Below, piece by piece: positions 1 through 11,580 of a stretch of DNA of 64,000 bases (its first letter is position 1; each line of letters opens with the position of its first letter). The stretch is from Puccinia triticina (lineage: Eukaryota > Basidiomycota > Pucciniomycetes > Pucciniales > Pucciniaceae): assembly GCF_026914185.1 (NCBI RefSeq), contig NC_070559.1:4624001-4688000 (forward strand), in the 5' to 3' direction. Both the position numbers and the translations under genes were made by a program. The notes below the pieces were generated by a model that made no database searches, had not been told where the DNA came from, and saw only the letters and a list, made by a program, of their open reading frames with translations.

Positions 1-1129
1 GATGGGGGATTGTGTTCGCGTCAAACGTCGTCTTGGAGCCTGAATCGGGGCCTTGGCTCTTCGCCTCGCCCTGCGCTTTTCGCGTCTCGCCCCAGGAGAA
101 GTCGCCGACTTCTGCGGGGAGACAACAAAATCAGCACCACATTGCGATCAAGAAAGGGGTGGGGGCTGACAATGCCAGAAAGCGTAGAGCGGGAGGACGA
201 AGAGGTAGATGAGCATCCAGAAGACGTAGGAGACCTCGCGGGAGGTGGCGAGGATGAGGACGCCGGGCAGGCCGAGGATGAGCGGGATGGCGTCGGAGAA
301 GTTCTTGGGGGGGTGGAGGAAGGAGTTGATGACGAGGGAGTAGGTGAGGGTGATGGCGATGGGCAGGACGATGGTGCCGATGAGCTCCATGAAAACGAAG
401 AACTGCATGGAGAAGCAGAACGTCCCGCAGAGGTTGGGCCCCCGGACAAGCTCCATGAGGTTGTGGATGGTCGAGTTGATCCAGCGACGGCGCTGGGAGA
501 CCAGGACGGCGAACTCGTCCGGGACGAGCGTGCAACACTTCGCCTGGGGACAGAACATCATCTTGCGCGCGGGGAAGGTGCGGATCATCAGCGTTGTCCC
601 TCCCCCCAAAAGGAGCAGGTTCTTCTGGTGGAGGGTGGTGACGACCGACTGGGAGTATTCGCGGCAGATCTCGGGCTGGGCGAGGATGGGGTCCCAGTCG
701 CCGTCGTTGAGTCTGCGCGCCTTGAGGCGGTACATCGAGAAGCAGCCGGGCAGACAGGTGACGCCGCTGAAGACGGACTCGAAGGCCTTGGTGAGGTGGT
801 GGGAGATGTAGTACTCAAAGACCTGGATGGTTGTCACCCAGCTCTGGCGCTTGTTTGTGATCCGCGTCTCGCCACACACCCCGATGATCACGGGTTGTGG
901 TGCATGCAGTTCACCAGATGGGACACCGAGTCCCGCTGCACCATTGTGTCCGTCAAGCACACCTCGAAAAAGTCCGGCGTCACACCCATCAGCGCTTGCA
1001 TCTTCCGCAACAGTTTGTAGTCTAGGGGCGACATCTGGTTGTTGTACGTCACCTGGGAGGAGATATTCATCAGGACCATCTGCGAGTCGCGTCCAGCCAG
1101 GATGTCCTGCGGCTCGGGCGAGTGTTTCT
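1..1129 (-). pseudogene. Chitin synthase C-terminal part, damaged, runs off the left edge
   Basis: Minus-strand reading gives the C-terminal half of a fungal chitin synthase, a membrane enzyme that polymerises UDP-GlcNAc into chitin. Visible family signatures in order are [50 protein letters not shown], then hydrophobic membrane segments and [11 protein letters not shown] 62-base intron (109-170) precedes a last exon reading GDFSWGETRK that continues off the window. The pattern is closest to class IV-type enzymes. Several things are wrong. One base is missing near 893 (HHNP to VIIG changes frame). The metal-binding VDAD motif before DTMV (about 948) is absent. The GEDRxL motif before TTLMIRTFP (about 600) is replaced by GGG. 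Shorter gaps also occur in the membrane part. No N-terminal half is recognisable upstream, where repeat DNA begins. Probably a pseudogene; a poor assembly is the alternative. Confidence 0.8.
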
Positions 1130-1970
1130 GTCTTAGTTTGCTGGTGAGGGACGAGGCGGATGGTGAGGCTGGGAGTCTATAGGTACATGTGTACCTGCAT
1201 GTAGGTGAGGTTGGGCGGGCGTTGAAAACACCAAGTTGGCGTGAATTGGAGCCAGCAAGGCAGAACGTACAGCGGGCGTGTGCAGGGAGTTAATGGTTAC
1301 ACCTGGATTGGGCGTGGGAAGAACGGTGACGGTAGCGGTGGCAAATGGTAACAATCAAGGCGGTGGCGATGTCCGGTACAGTCTTTGGCAGCAAGTGGTG
1401 GGTGGAATTGGCGAGTATTTAAGGGAGGAAGTCAAGACTCAAAGCCATTTGTCCCCCCAGGGGATCCGGTTTCGTCCTACCCCCTCCCTGGGAGCCCCCT
1501 AACTGCTTGGTTAGGCCCTCCCTGGACACCTTTAACAACCGGCCCCTTTTTGCTGGTTGCTTTGGCACAGCTGGGGGGTCATCCATAGGGCCTCCGGGCC
1601 TTTGGGGATTTTCAACGTGCACAGTGAGATATAACAGCAATTTTTGGACAATTTTTTGAAAGAAATACACCCCAAAACTTAGATCTACAGGTCTAGGATT
1701 TTGTGGATTTAAGAAAGTGGGATTTTTTTAATAAGGGTTTACTTTGAGTGGGTGACCCCCCTTAAATTAACACAAGAATTTTGAATATTCAATAATATTT
1801 CAGGATTTGTAAATGGTTTCCAGGTTTTTTTCAGGCTTTAGGATACTTGTTGTATCCCTAAGGCTGACACCCATTGAGAGATACATAAATATGTATACTC
1901 CTTGGTGACCAATCACACAGTCATGCCGGAGAGGGTGAAGTCCTCTGGATGATCATTGACTGATCATCAA
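1130..1970. other. Gene-free stretch upstream of the chitin synthase relic
   Basis: I find no further chitin synthase exon and no other recognisable coding sequence here. The first 300 bases are GC-richer and might be former 5' gene sequence; from about 1,620 the DNA becomes AT-rich. Confidence 0.4.
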
Positions 1971-1974
1971 GGCT

Positions 1975-2133
1975 GATTATTGGCGGGTACCCGCTAGGAG
2001 TACCCATGTACCTGGCCAATATTTGCAGAATGTTGAACACCCGCATCCGCTGGCGGGTACCCCCTGATAGCCACCAGGGACCCGCCAGCGGGTTGCAAGT
2101 ACACGCAACGGGTTTGCCAGGGCCATCTCTAGT
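1975..2133. repeat. GGGTACCCGC-type dispersed repeat
   Basis: Contains GGCGGGTACCCGC, a second GCTGGCGGGTACC and GGGACCCGCCAGCGGG, ending in GCCATCTCTA at 2,124-2,133. The same sub-terminal GGGTACCCGC block and CCATCTCTA-like end recur at about 6,770-6,875, 58.1-59.3 kb, 60.9 kb, 61.45 kb and 63.2-63.4 kb. Two of those copies have clear hAT-type ends. The left end of this copy is not clear. Confidence 0.5.
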
Positions 2134-2229
2134 TTGTGATGTTTGTAAAACCAAAATATAGAGTGACTGATATATTGTGGAGTGAGCAGTTGTGTACTTT
2201 TTTATAGGGGAACTGAATGCAGGTAGTCT

Positions 2230-3110
2230 GTGTGAGAATAAAAGCCAAGGTGAATGGTTGCAATCTCATAAATTGACAACGCGGCCGGGATCTAAATCAG
2301 CTGAGGAAACTGGTAAGCAAAGCAAACCACTTCTGCAGTCCAAATATTGAGTTCTGCGGAGTTGTAAAACTGACACATCAAACTGATGCATGCAGGTCTG
2401 ACTCCAACAAGAAATAAACTCAGGTGTGCAAGAATATTGGCCAGAACCAAAGGTGAGCAGCTGTTAAACTTAACTCTGATTTGATCAGACAAGAGCTAAT
2501 TATTCAATCAAGCCTCAGCAGAAAAACTTGTTAAGAACAAGACAAACCAAACCAACCCCTCCCAAAGAGAAGGGGAAACCATTGGTGAGCAAGCCAGACA
2601 GAGAAGAGACCTAAGGACAAGAAACTGACAAGTAGCATGACCTTGCTATAGAAAAAGTCTCAGCACTTCTCCGCCATCTTACCAAACCCAAATCAACTGG
2701 ACCTCAAGGGCCATAGGCTGAACAAGCGTAAGGACTCACAAGCCTTACCAGAGAAGAAGAGATCACTCAAAGAACTGACAGACCCCGTTGGCTTACAGTG
2801 TTACCCAACTCAACGTGAAGAAAACATTGAGTTATCTTCAGCTTTCTCTATTCTTTATTCCAGGTAGAGCGCGGCCAGCAGCCTGCTCTTAGGTAAATAC
2901 CTAAACAAAAACTCCTGTTTATTTACTTTTACCTACTTGTTAAGCTAGCTACAGAACTGTACTAAAGTAATAAAATTCTCTTAGTCTTCTGAATTCTTTC
3001 AGTCTGCTGGGGGAAAGTCACAACAGGGTAGGAGAGCGTCCTTTTATAGACAACAGTGAGGGAATTTAGCTCCAGAGGAGCACCAAATGAGATATTTTAG
3101 ATAGGTACAT
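2230..3110. other. Possible LTR or retroelement-derived stretch
   Basis: No open reading frame of interest. Purine-rich unstructured sequence with AATAAAA at about 2,969 and a GGGGGAAAGTCACAACA stretch near 3,010-3,026 resembles LTR or 5'-leader DNA, but I could not find a matching second LTR. Low certainty. Confidence 0.2.
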
Positions 3111-3304
3111 GACAGGTTTTGGCTAGTACATATACTGAATGTGTGAATGTGATTGGTCAGAACTGTATATGTGATTATGGGTTGTGATCTGCAGGCTGAA
3201 TCAGGAGGTGTGCTTGGTCAGGACATGATGTTAGTGTAGTCATGATGTAACCAGGTCACCTACTGTTTTTATGCAATAAAAATCCACTAGTGCATGCAGC
3301 TAGC

Positions 3305-3353
3305 ACATGCAGGAGTCACTGCATGTGTTACACATGCAGTGACTCCTGCATGT
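3305..3353. repeat. Perfect 23-bp inverted repeat with 3-base loop
   Basis: Arms 3305-3327 and 3331-3353 are exact reverse complements (arm starts ACATGCAGGAGTCACTGC) around TTA. No coding context. Confidence 0.9.
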
Positions 3354-3689
3354 ACAATTATTGTGTATACTGTATGTATGTAAGTGATGATGCAGCTGTA
3401 TGTAGTGTGCTTGTGTATCTAAATATGTATGTAGCTATTTATGTAACCATGTGTGTAAAATAAGTGTTGTAAATGTGGTTTGTGTAACTATTTGAGGTTG
3501 TAAGGGGTGTTGTGAGTGTGTAAGAGTATGTGACTTCTGAGTGAGTAGAGATGGACGTTTTGAGTCCGGATACCGGCAAGTTTTTGGGTATCCCAGGCCC
3601 TTTTTCCCTGATTCTTGACATCCACATCTGCTAGCGGATGCCCTGTGTTTGAGCGGATACCCAAACGGGTATTTGCAGGTACCCGCCCC

Positions 3690-4250
3690 TTAAAACTGGG
3701 CAATTGAGAAGGGAGAATCCCTCCTCCTGGTGGCAGAGGTTATGCACACAAAATCTGCAACCAGAAGTCATTCCCTCCGGTTTTCAAGGTTGTACTACCT
3801 ATGCGGCCAGAGGGGATTCCTTCCGGTTGCATGTATGAACTCAACAACCTGAGGAAGGAATCCCTCCAGGTTGGTATGACCTCTGCAACCAGAAGTAATT
3901 CCTTCTGGTAATTAAGGTTGTATTACCTCTGCGCCCAAAGGGGATTCCTTCCAGTCTCAGAGCTCATACACACAACCGGAAAGAATCCCCTCTGGGCGCA
4001 GATGTAACACAACATCAACAACTGGAGGGAATCACTTCTGGTTGCAGAGGTTGTAGATATAAACTTGGCAACTGGAAGCAATTCCTTCAAGTCACATACA
4101 ATGTCATACAACCTTGATGACTGGGATTCCTTCCAGTCACCAAGGTTGCATAACCTCTGCAATGGAAGGGATTGACTTTTCTTGTATTTGAGGTAAAACA
4201 ACCTCAAGGACTGGCAGGGGTTCCCTTCTGGTTGAAGAGGTGGGCGGATG
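3690..4250. repeat. Alternating inverted minisatellite (GGAAGGAATCCCTCC type)
   Basis: Repeated blocks of the form (a/g)ACCGGAAGGAATCCC and its reverse complement alternate, separated by 'aggttgtattacctctgc'-like spacers. The units are diverged (roughly 80-100 bases apart) and are palindromic in the core, as in the other minisatellites of this window. ORFs crossing the region are artefacts of the repeat. Confidence 0.7.
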
Positions 4251-4259
4251 TGACCAGCA

Positions 4260-5690
4260 AATATCCGGATACCTGCTGGATTTTCCCAAAATTTCAGACA
4301 TCCGCATCCACTGTGGAACTACTCAAAGGGGAGAATAGAGCTTGGAAGGGAAATGTATAACAACACTAGTACTAATGTAAGCTATGCAAGGGTGCTGATG
4401 AGGCTGCCTTCCTGACTAATGCTGAGGGGATGAGAGTAACACTAAGAAAAATAAGAAAAGGTGTGGCTTATTTCTACTTGCTCTTAGGAGCTAGTACTAT
4501 GAGCTGACTACTGACTACTGAGGGTGAGAGGGTTGGAGCAGTGATGTATGAGGGGAAAGCAATGTGAGTGGTTCAATAGCAATGGGTTCAGGAGCAACAG
4601 CAATCATATCAATGAGTAATGGGTGATGAGTAATTTCTACTATAATTTCTGTATAAATTCTCTGCATAAAGTTGTCATATAATTCCCTGCTGGGGTACAA
4701 GTGAGGGGGGAAGGACAGTTCGTATATGAAAGAGGGATGAGCACAGAAAATGAGGAATTCTGGCTATGTGAATATAGACTGTACAAATGGGGAAGGGTTC
4801 TGGCTATGGGAAGAAAAGATTGTACAAATGGGGAAGATGATGTGAACAGAGTAACAACTTGTAATGATGAGCACTACTGAAAGAGGTAAGCACAGATCCA
4901 ATGATGTAATGTGTACAATAGCCATAGTAAATAATGAGTAATGTATGTAAAGGGTTTAGTATGTGAGAAAGTATCTGTAAAAGGAATGTAATGTAATGAT
5001 TCAAGCAAGTTACCAATGAAATGAGTATTGTAACTAATGAAGACTGTAGGTTTTCTGTAAGTCTCATATCCTCTATAACTATTGAACCATTAAAGATAAA
5101 GGGGTACTATGTATGAGTGACTATAGGTGAAATGAGGCGTAGAATCCGAATATGCAATAATAATGAGGTATTTGTGAAAGGTTATGGGGTAATGAGCAGT
5201 ATAATGATTAATATATGTAAAAGAAGATAATAAAATGCTACTTATGGTTTGGAATGGAGCACCACACTGCTGGTGGATAACTGCCAGTGGATAGCGGATA
5301 GAGTCTGGGATATCCTTGGTGTGTGCAAAACAGCCATCTCTATGAGTTTTCTGTAAGGCAAGACTAGGGGTAAATTTGTCCCTAGAGTCTGAATCTTGAG
5401 GAGTATTAAGTGATATATGAGAGGAAAAGAGATATTGAGAGTGAAACTAATAGTAATAGGAAAGAAAAGCAGAAAATTTAGATTTTGGGTATATCATTAT
5501 GGGATACCATAGAGCATACCACACTGGGTGGGGGAATGCCTAAAGAAGAAGGGAAATGAAAAGGAGCCGGCAAGTATTGCAGTGATTGAAGATCAACTGC
5601 ACCAAAAAGTTAATGGGGTGGTGGTGTTGAGCAGAGGCGGCATGGCAGACAAGAAAGGACATGCATAATCATCAATAACAGAGGTGCTCA
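4260..5690. other. AT-rich gene-free stretch
   Basis: No recognisable gene. A GCCATCTCTA end occurs at about 5,331-5,340; TAGAGATGG at about 3,546 is a possible partner (flanks TGAGTGAG and TGAGTTTT share only five leading bases), so a 1.8-kb hAT-like element here is possible but unproven. Confidence 0.3.
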
Positions 5691-5693
5691 GTA

Positions 5694-5975
5694 ATGAAGG
5701 TTGTGCCTTCCTTGATCAAAGTGGAGTTGTCTTGTAGTATTGGCTCTATTCAAACACTACATAATGAAATTTCCCCCCTATGTTTCATTCATTGCACCAT
5801 CACAACTCCCAGAGCCACTCATAACCACCTACCTCACACCTCCTTCCTAATTGACTCAGGAGCAACCCATGATATCTTGAGTGAATTCTACACCACCAAG
5901 GTCCCCCCAATCAACAGCAACATAGAAAGGCTTTATATGGCTGCCAACTGCCGCGGCTCCCATACCCTAGGGTGA
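5694..5975 (+). mobile_element. Ty3/Gypsy retropepsin fragment
   Basis: A 93-residue open frame carries SFLIDSGATHDILSE. DSGAT is the aspartic protease active-site signature of LTR retrotransposon proteases, here preceded by a hydrophobic beta strand as in retropepsins. The frame ends where a GGGTACCCGC-type repeat begins (about 5,975). The reverse transcriptase start of the same kind of element appears at 7,155, same strand and order, so this is probably one Gypsy pol relic split by repeat insertion. Confidence 0.75.
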
Positions 5976-6880
5976 GCGGATACCTGTCCAAATACACGGG
6001 TACCCGCTGGCCAGTATCCGTGCGCTCTGGCGGGTATCCGTTGTGGGGACTACTCTGTGGGATAGAGATAGCTGTGGAGGGGATGAGTGCGTGAAAAGGC
6101 TGCCCTCCGGGTGAAATGCTAAAGAGTAGAGGACACCAATAGAGTAATGAAACTCAAGAAAAGGTGTGGCACAGAAGATCAAGAAGATATCAGGGTAAGG
6201 TGATGAAATGGCGAAGTAAGTAATGCTCTCCCACAGAATGGTTACTGGATGTTGAACAGGCAAGATGATATAATTTTCAAGGCAGAATGGCTACTGTAAT
6301 TGACTATAAGGTAACTATGAGACTATATAACTATTGACCAACTACTGTCTGATGAGCTGATGGGGGACAAAAGTGTGGAAAAAGGGGCAGTTTATATAGA
6401 CAATCTGGGGGGGCGGTTGACCTGTGGTTGTGGGAAATATGAAACAGTGAAAAACTTCAACCAAAGAGAAGTGTAAGAGAAATGAACAAAAGGGATGAGG
6501 CGCATGAAGATGAGACAAGTACTAATCCCAAAGTAGGTGCATTAGTGTGAAACCAAGAGACAAGGAAAGGGCTGTTGAGTTAATGACCAATGTGGATTGA
6601 TGTTTGATGCATGTCTGGATTTGGTGATGATGGAGTGTTTGATGTTGAGGCGCCTGGGTCCTGTGTCTGGTGTTCCGTGTTGTTGTCCTGAGTGGTTGGT
6701 CGCCTTGATAGTTGATTCCTGGAGCCTGCGGATAGTGAAGGTGCTTTTGATGAGGCTCACCACACCGTGCGCTCTGGCGGGTATCCGTGCGCTCTGGCGG
6801 GTATCCGTGCGCTCTGGCAGGTACCCACCGGCGGATAGTGGATAACTGCAGCGGGTTTGAAGTGACCATCTCTACTGCAA
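5976..6880. repeat. Repeat-rich insertion inside the Gypsy relic
   Basis: Begins and ends with GCGGATACC/GGGTATCCGTGCGCTCTGG blocks (three tandem copies at 6,765-6,820) and terminates in GACCATCTCTA. The interior has no recognisable gene. It separates the protease and reverse transcriptase fragments. Exact ends are unclear because no target duplication is visible. Confidence 0.45.
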
Positions 6881-7154
6881 ACATCCCTGACAGAGGGCCA
6901 AGGGACCATGATGGGGAAAACTAGGATATGTGACAAGGGGATGTGTGTATTTACTATTACCATGTTTTTTACAGCCCCTAAAATGTGAGTTCAATGATAT
7001 TACTCATCATTCTTGTAAGCAGCTGCCAAGCCTCCTTCCTTCCTAGAACAGTGCAACACCAAGATTAGCGCCACTAGGACATTGAGGGCAACATCTACCC
7101 CACTAGCCACTGCCGGGAAGGTCACAGTTGTGGGGAGGACCTCCAAAGAATTTT

Positions 7155-7440
7155 TTCTGTGATGCTTCCACCAATACATTGACATGTCCCAAAAGACCAG
7201 TGCCATGGAGCTTCTGCCCCAAAGAAAGTATGACTTCTGGGTTGATTTGATTCCGGGAGCCAAACCGCTAGCAAGCCACATCATCCCACTATCACCGGCA
7301 GAGAATCAAGCACTCAACATGCTGATTGAAGAATGACCTGCTAGCAGAACAATTCAGTGGACCACATCCCTGTGGGTGGCACCAGTGCTGTTCACTGGAA
7401 AGTACAGAAACTGTCAGGGGTAGTCTCTTCTGTGACTACC
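7155..7440 (+). mobile_element. Ty3/Gypsy reverse transcriptase N-terminal fragment
   Basis: Plus-strand reading gives LLPQRKYDFWVDLIPGAKPL, IIPLSPAENQALNMLIEE, a stop, then SRTIQWTTSLWVAPVLFTGK. This follows the conserved Gypsy order LPxHRxYDxxIxLxPG, then PLSPxE, then the loop before the first polymerase motif. An in-frame TGA and later indels show that it is dead. Confidence 0.75.
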
Positions 7441-7489
7441 ACTGAATACAGTTCTCAAGCCTGAAGGTGTTTTGGATGGGTCAAAGATG

Positions 7490-8380
7490 AAATAAGGATG
7501 CTCACAGTCAATGAATTATGAGTAAAAAAGGATAAAAGATTGGAAAGTAAATGTAAAGGATTACAATGGATAAAAGAATAAAGGACAAGGACAAAGGAAG
7601 AAAGAGGGTAGAGAATATAAAGCCCCAATCACGACCCGTGTTGTAATTGCTTGGGATTGGTAGGGTTGAGACCAATTAAACTAATTTCTATTGGGTAATT
7701 CTAATCTGGGGATCCTCTTTGTGACGAGGTCCCCTAGCTTTATAAGTGACTCATACGCAAGTCACTACACTTAGGCCTTTATCCTTCCTAGGAGATAGGA
7801 TTGCCTTTTTAGGGAATACCTATTCTCTAATGAGAGCTACTAGTCGCAATAGGGCTAGTATCCATGTTGCGCTCTTGTTCACGCTCCTTCTGGCGCGGGG
7901 AGGTCTTCCCTTGCTGCGCCAGGTGGTCTATAGTTGCCTTATGGCACATGGGTTATGTATTCTCATGCACTTGAGGCTGACAGAAACATTCTTTACAAAC
8001 CATCCAAGAGAGCTGACTGCTTGCAGCAAGGAATTCTAACTTCTCAAACTGTAGCTGTGGCTACAGTTAGTTTGCACCATCCATTAGAAGGACTTGAGAT
8101 GTCCTTCACTGAGAGTACCAATGATGTGCCACAGGGAGCAGGCTGGAGAGCCTAGTTCTGGGACCAAACACAGGGGGGTTTGATTACTGGTTGGATCAGA
8201 GAGAAGAATGTCAGTTCTCTTCTTTGAGGGAAACAAGAGAAGAGAAAAGAGCTTACCTGGCTCAGAGAGAAGAATGTCAGTTCTCTACTGAGCCAGGGAA
8301 GGAATGAGAGCAGGCTATGTACAAGGGTGTGACAGAGGTTGTGTCACCTTGTGAACCACAAAGGAGGAGGTGGTTAACAT
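7490..8380. other. Gene-free stretch, possibly LTR-derived
   Basis: No recognisable protein. Frames at 7,746-8,155 have no family signature I know. A 30-base block around AGAGAGAAGAATGTCAGTTC occurs twice (about 8,200 and 8,265). Confidence 0.3.
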
Positions 8381-8388
8381 CTATGCAT

Positions 8389-8759
8389 CAGGGAATGCAC
8401 CAAGTACTTGTGGCATTTACAATTGACCTGCTTTCAAGGACTTGTGTCACAAGTGTGATAAAAAAACAGCAACATGCAACAATTTAATCTCATAAAGTAC
8501 CACTTGGACTTGAGAAAGACACTCGCCTGAATTTCTGGAAAGGCCCACATAAAAGTACAGATGCCAAATACTCACAAGAGTATTTGCCAACAAGATAATT
8601 TTGCTGGCCAATGCGGTTAGCTGAGTTTCTTGCTCAATTACAAGTGGTACTTGATGAGGTGAAAGTGTCACACAGATGTTGCTGTTCTTTGATCACAAGT
8701 CCTGACTCCTTGGAAGCAGGTCACTTTTAAATGACAACAAGTACTTGGTGCATTCTCTA
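8389..8759. mobile_element. hAT-type non-autonomous foldback element (MITE)
   Basis: The ends are CAGGGAATGCACCAAGTAC and, on the other strand, TAGAGAATGCACCAAGTAC; the inverted arms continue imperfectly for about 60 bases. An exact 8-base duplication CTATGCAT flanks it (8381-8388 and 8760-8767). Eight-base duplications with C/TAGRG ends are the hallmark of hAT-superfamily elements. The 371-base interior has no coding capacity. Confidence 0.85.
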
Positions 8760-9615
8760 CTATGCATTATCCTCCACTTGCTCTGACCTCTACCTACATA
8801 GCAGAGAAACCGCAAAAAGAAAGCTTAAGTCTGGCTTGTTTCTCTACTGTCACCTCTCATTCCTTTCATCCTATTGGCTTTATGTTCTAGGTTCCCTTTT
8901 GCAAAAGAGGGGGAGAGAGATATACAAGTCTAAGCTAAGTATTAATTCTGCATTGAGAGAATTTCCCATAGCTATGTTCTTGATCCTGAGGACTGTCTTG
9001 TACCATGAAAGAATGTGGTGAATCCAGATCATTCCGAGGACAACCAGAGTTGGACCTGCTGCTACCTGCTCACACTGCCCAATAGGTGTCAGCAATATTC
9101 TTGGCGGAGAAGATCCAAAAGGAAATCCCAAGATAGTGACAAGATGGTCAAACTGTATATCACGAGCAATAATGATTTTCTGGATTCATGCGAAGAACAC
9201 CCTTTCATACGCACACTGGTGTCTTCGCCTCCGAAACTATATCATTTCAAACCCAGAAAAGAATCAATCACAGTGACACGCGCAGGTCTTTCCCTCTACT
9301 CATACCTCAAGCACCAGCGCACCACATCCATCTTGACCAAAAAAGCAAGCGGGGAGGTGACAAAAATTTACTAAAAAAGAACCAACAGCCCGGAAGAAGC
9401 CTCCGCCTATCCCTAATTTGTCTCGGAGTAGGTGAAAAATTGACAAAGGTCATTTATAGGTTTGGTTACTCTGCTTCCTTCTTCCTTTGGTGCGGATTAT
9501 AATTTGAACTGATTTCCATCGTAAATCCTCCATCCATACTATATCTTTTGTTCATTAAAAATTGAAGCCAAACAACCTACGTACAGATCTTCGATCTACA
9601 GCAGCAGAGATTAAA

Positions 9616-11086
9616 ATGAATTTGACTCAGATAGCGACCAACTCTACCTTACAAAAATTTCGAAAGAAGGTCGTGGATTTAACGCCCGTAGCTCTCTCTC
9701 CAATCGTACGAACACTGACGATCGAGGCACTCAAATTGGGACCCATCCCAAAGCATGTCTCATTCATCATGGATGGAAATCGAAGATACAGTCGCGAACA
9801 GGGTATCTCGATCCAACAGGGCCACTTTAGAGGATTTTTATCCCTGAAAAGAGTTTAGTACTTTTTGGCATCATTCTCTCTGCGCTCCCTGGATCCTCTA
9901 ATAAATTTCATGCGCTGCAAGGACTGATAGATCTCTCACTATTATAAGAGTAGTCATAGTTACATTTGGATAAATATTACCAGATTAATTGCATCTGAAA
10001 AAGTCAAAAAGCTTAAACATTAGCTTACTTTCGGTGGATTTGTTCTTTCAGCTTTTGGAGTTTTTGTTACGACTCGGTGTGTTACACATTACGGTTTATG
10101 CGTTCGCGATCGACAATTATCGAAGAACGGCGGAAGAGATAGAGAAGTTGATGGAAATGGGTAAAAGCAAAATGCTAGAAATTTGCGAGAGAGGGTAAGT
10201 TCTAAAGTGAAGTGACCTGTTTGGTCACTGAAAATGATGATAAACTGAACCGCCGACCTTTTAGAGAACTGTTTGAACGATTCGGAATTCGAGTCAGGAT
10301 GGTTGGCAGAGTAGACTTGTTACCTCCAGACGTCCAAGTTTTGGTTGCCAGGGTGCAAGCATTGACTGCTAAGAATACTCGGTAATACTCAATCCAGCCT
10401 GGAGCCTTCTTTGGCGGACTGATATCTAGTCTGACTATCTGTTTCTTTGGACCCTCAGCGGAGTCATAAACATTGCATTTTCTTACTCGGCACAGGAAGA
10501 AATCACCAGTGCTATCACTGAAACCGTGCAAGAGGCGATGGATCGGAAGATCTCACCAAGGTTGGCTTTTGCATTGAATCTTTTGATCGACTTCCTCCAA
10601 GCTCACTCGAGCCTAAACCAATCATGAAATTTTCTATCAACCTGATGATTCTCACTTCAAACTGATGTCGCGAAATCATTCCCGCCACATCTCTTTCTTT
10701 GACTTGTCTGTTCAAGCTCGATCAACATAGACACTCTGGCGAGCCATCTGTACACCACCCACACTCCACCCTTAGACATGCTAGTCAGGAGCTCGGGAGT
10801 CAATCGAATCTCGGATTATTTGCTCTGGCAATTGATCATCAACTCAACCAAATACGTAAAGCATAATGAGGAGCAATCGGCGGATGATTCTGAAAACTAT
10901 CCCGCGATTAACCTCGACAGGAATATCGTGGAAGGTGCCGCTTACCATGTCGTACCAACTCATTGGCCTAATTTCGGCATGGACGACATGGTACCAATCA
11001 TTCTGAAATGGCAAGTGGGCGAATTTCGAAAATATTTGGGACTAACCACCGAAACCCAAGTTGGTAACCTTCTCAAATCAGAGTGA
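9616..11086 (+). CDS. RER2: Dehydrodolichyl diphosphate synthase (cis-prenyltransferase), RER2-like
   Basis: Cis-prenyltransferase that elongates farnesyl diphosphate with isopentenyl units to make the dolichol precursor for ER glycosylation. Exons by eye: 9616-9852, 10052-10194, 10265-10381, 10459-10560 and 10717-11086, giving 322 residues in a continuous frame. Visible motifs are HVSFIMDGNRRYSRE (catalytic Asp and diphosphate-binding Arg residues), a helix ending GHFRGF, ITVYAFAIDNYRR (equivalent of the SxxN region), INIAFSYSAQEEI, and LVRSSGVNRISDYLLWQ (the RxSGxxRxSxFxxWQ motif). After this comes an insertion of about 50 residues with an acidic stretch before the conserved WPNFGMDDMVPIILKWQ tail. 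An upstream in-frame ATG at 9562 would add 18 residues. The catalytic DGNR distinguishes it from the inactive Nus1-type partner. Confidence 0.9.
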
Positions 11087-11580
11087 AACGTCAAGAAGAC
11101 CTCAATTCCACTCGAGCTTACAATACAGTCCTTCCAAGATATTAAAACATGCCTATCAGTGCCCGTGACCACCCAGTTTGATTCTATGTCATGTTTAAAC
11201 CTGAAAGCTTTCTGTCCCTTGAATATGAAAAGAATGATTGGGATTGTATATTTCTGATCTAGAAGATGAGCTTCCCCTCAATAAGAGCAGTGAAATTAAC
11301 TATTAGTATTTACTAGATGATGGAGTTGTAAACTCGGTAGAATTGACTCAAATGCTCCATGTGATGAAGCAATGCTATTTTCAAAGTGCTGATGTATTAT
11401 TTCCAGATGATGGGTTTCTATATACATGACATCTAGAAGAGGCAAAGTGGTACCGTTTTTGTTTTCAGAGTTGATCAGGTTGTCGACAGCAAGGCGGCGG
11501 AAGATGAATAGAGAGGAAGAAAGTAGAAATGTCAACGGAATTGAGATTTCCCTAGCATGAAGAATGATCCTACGGCCCGA

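Noticed and set aside
9015..9502. Two overlapping 100-residue frames upstream of the RER2-like gene
   Set aside because: No family signature, no credible splice sites, and they lie in the probable promoter/5' leader.
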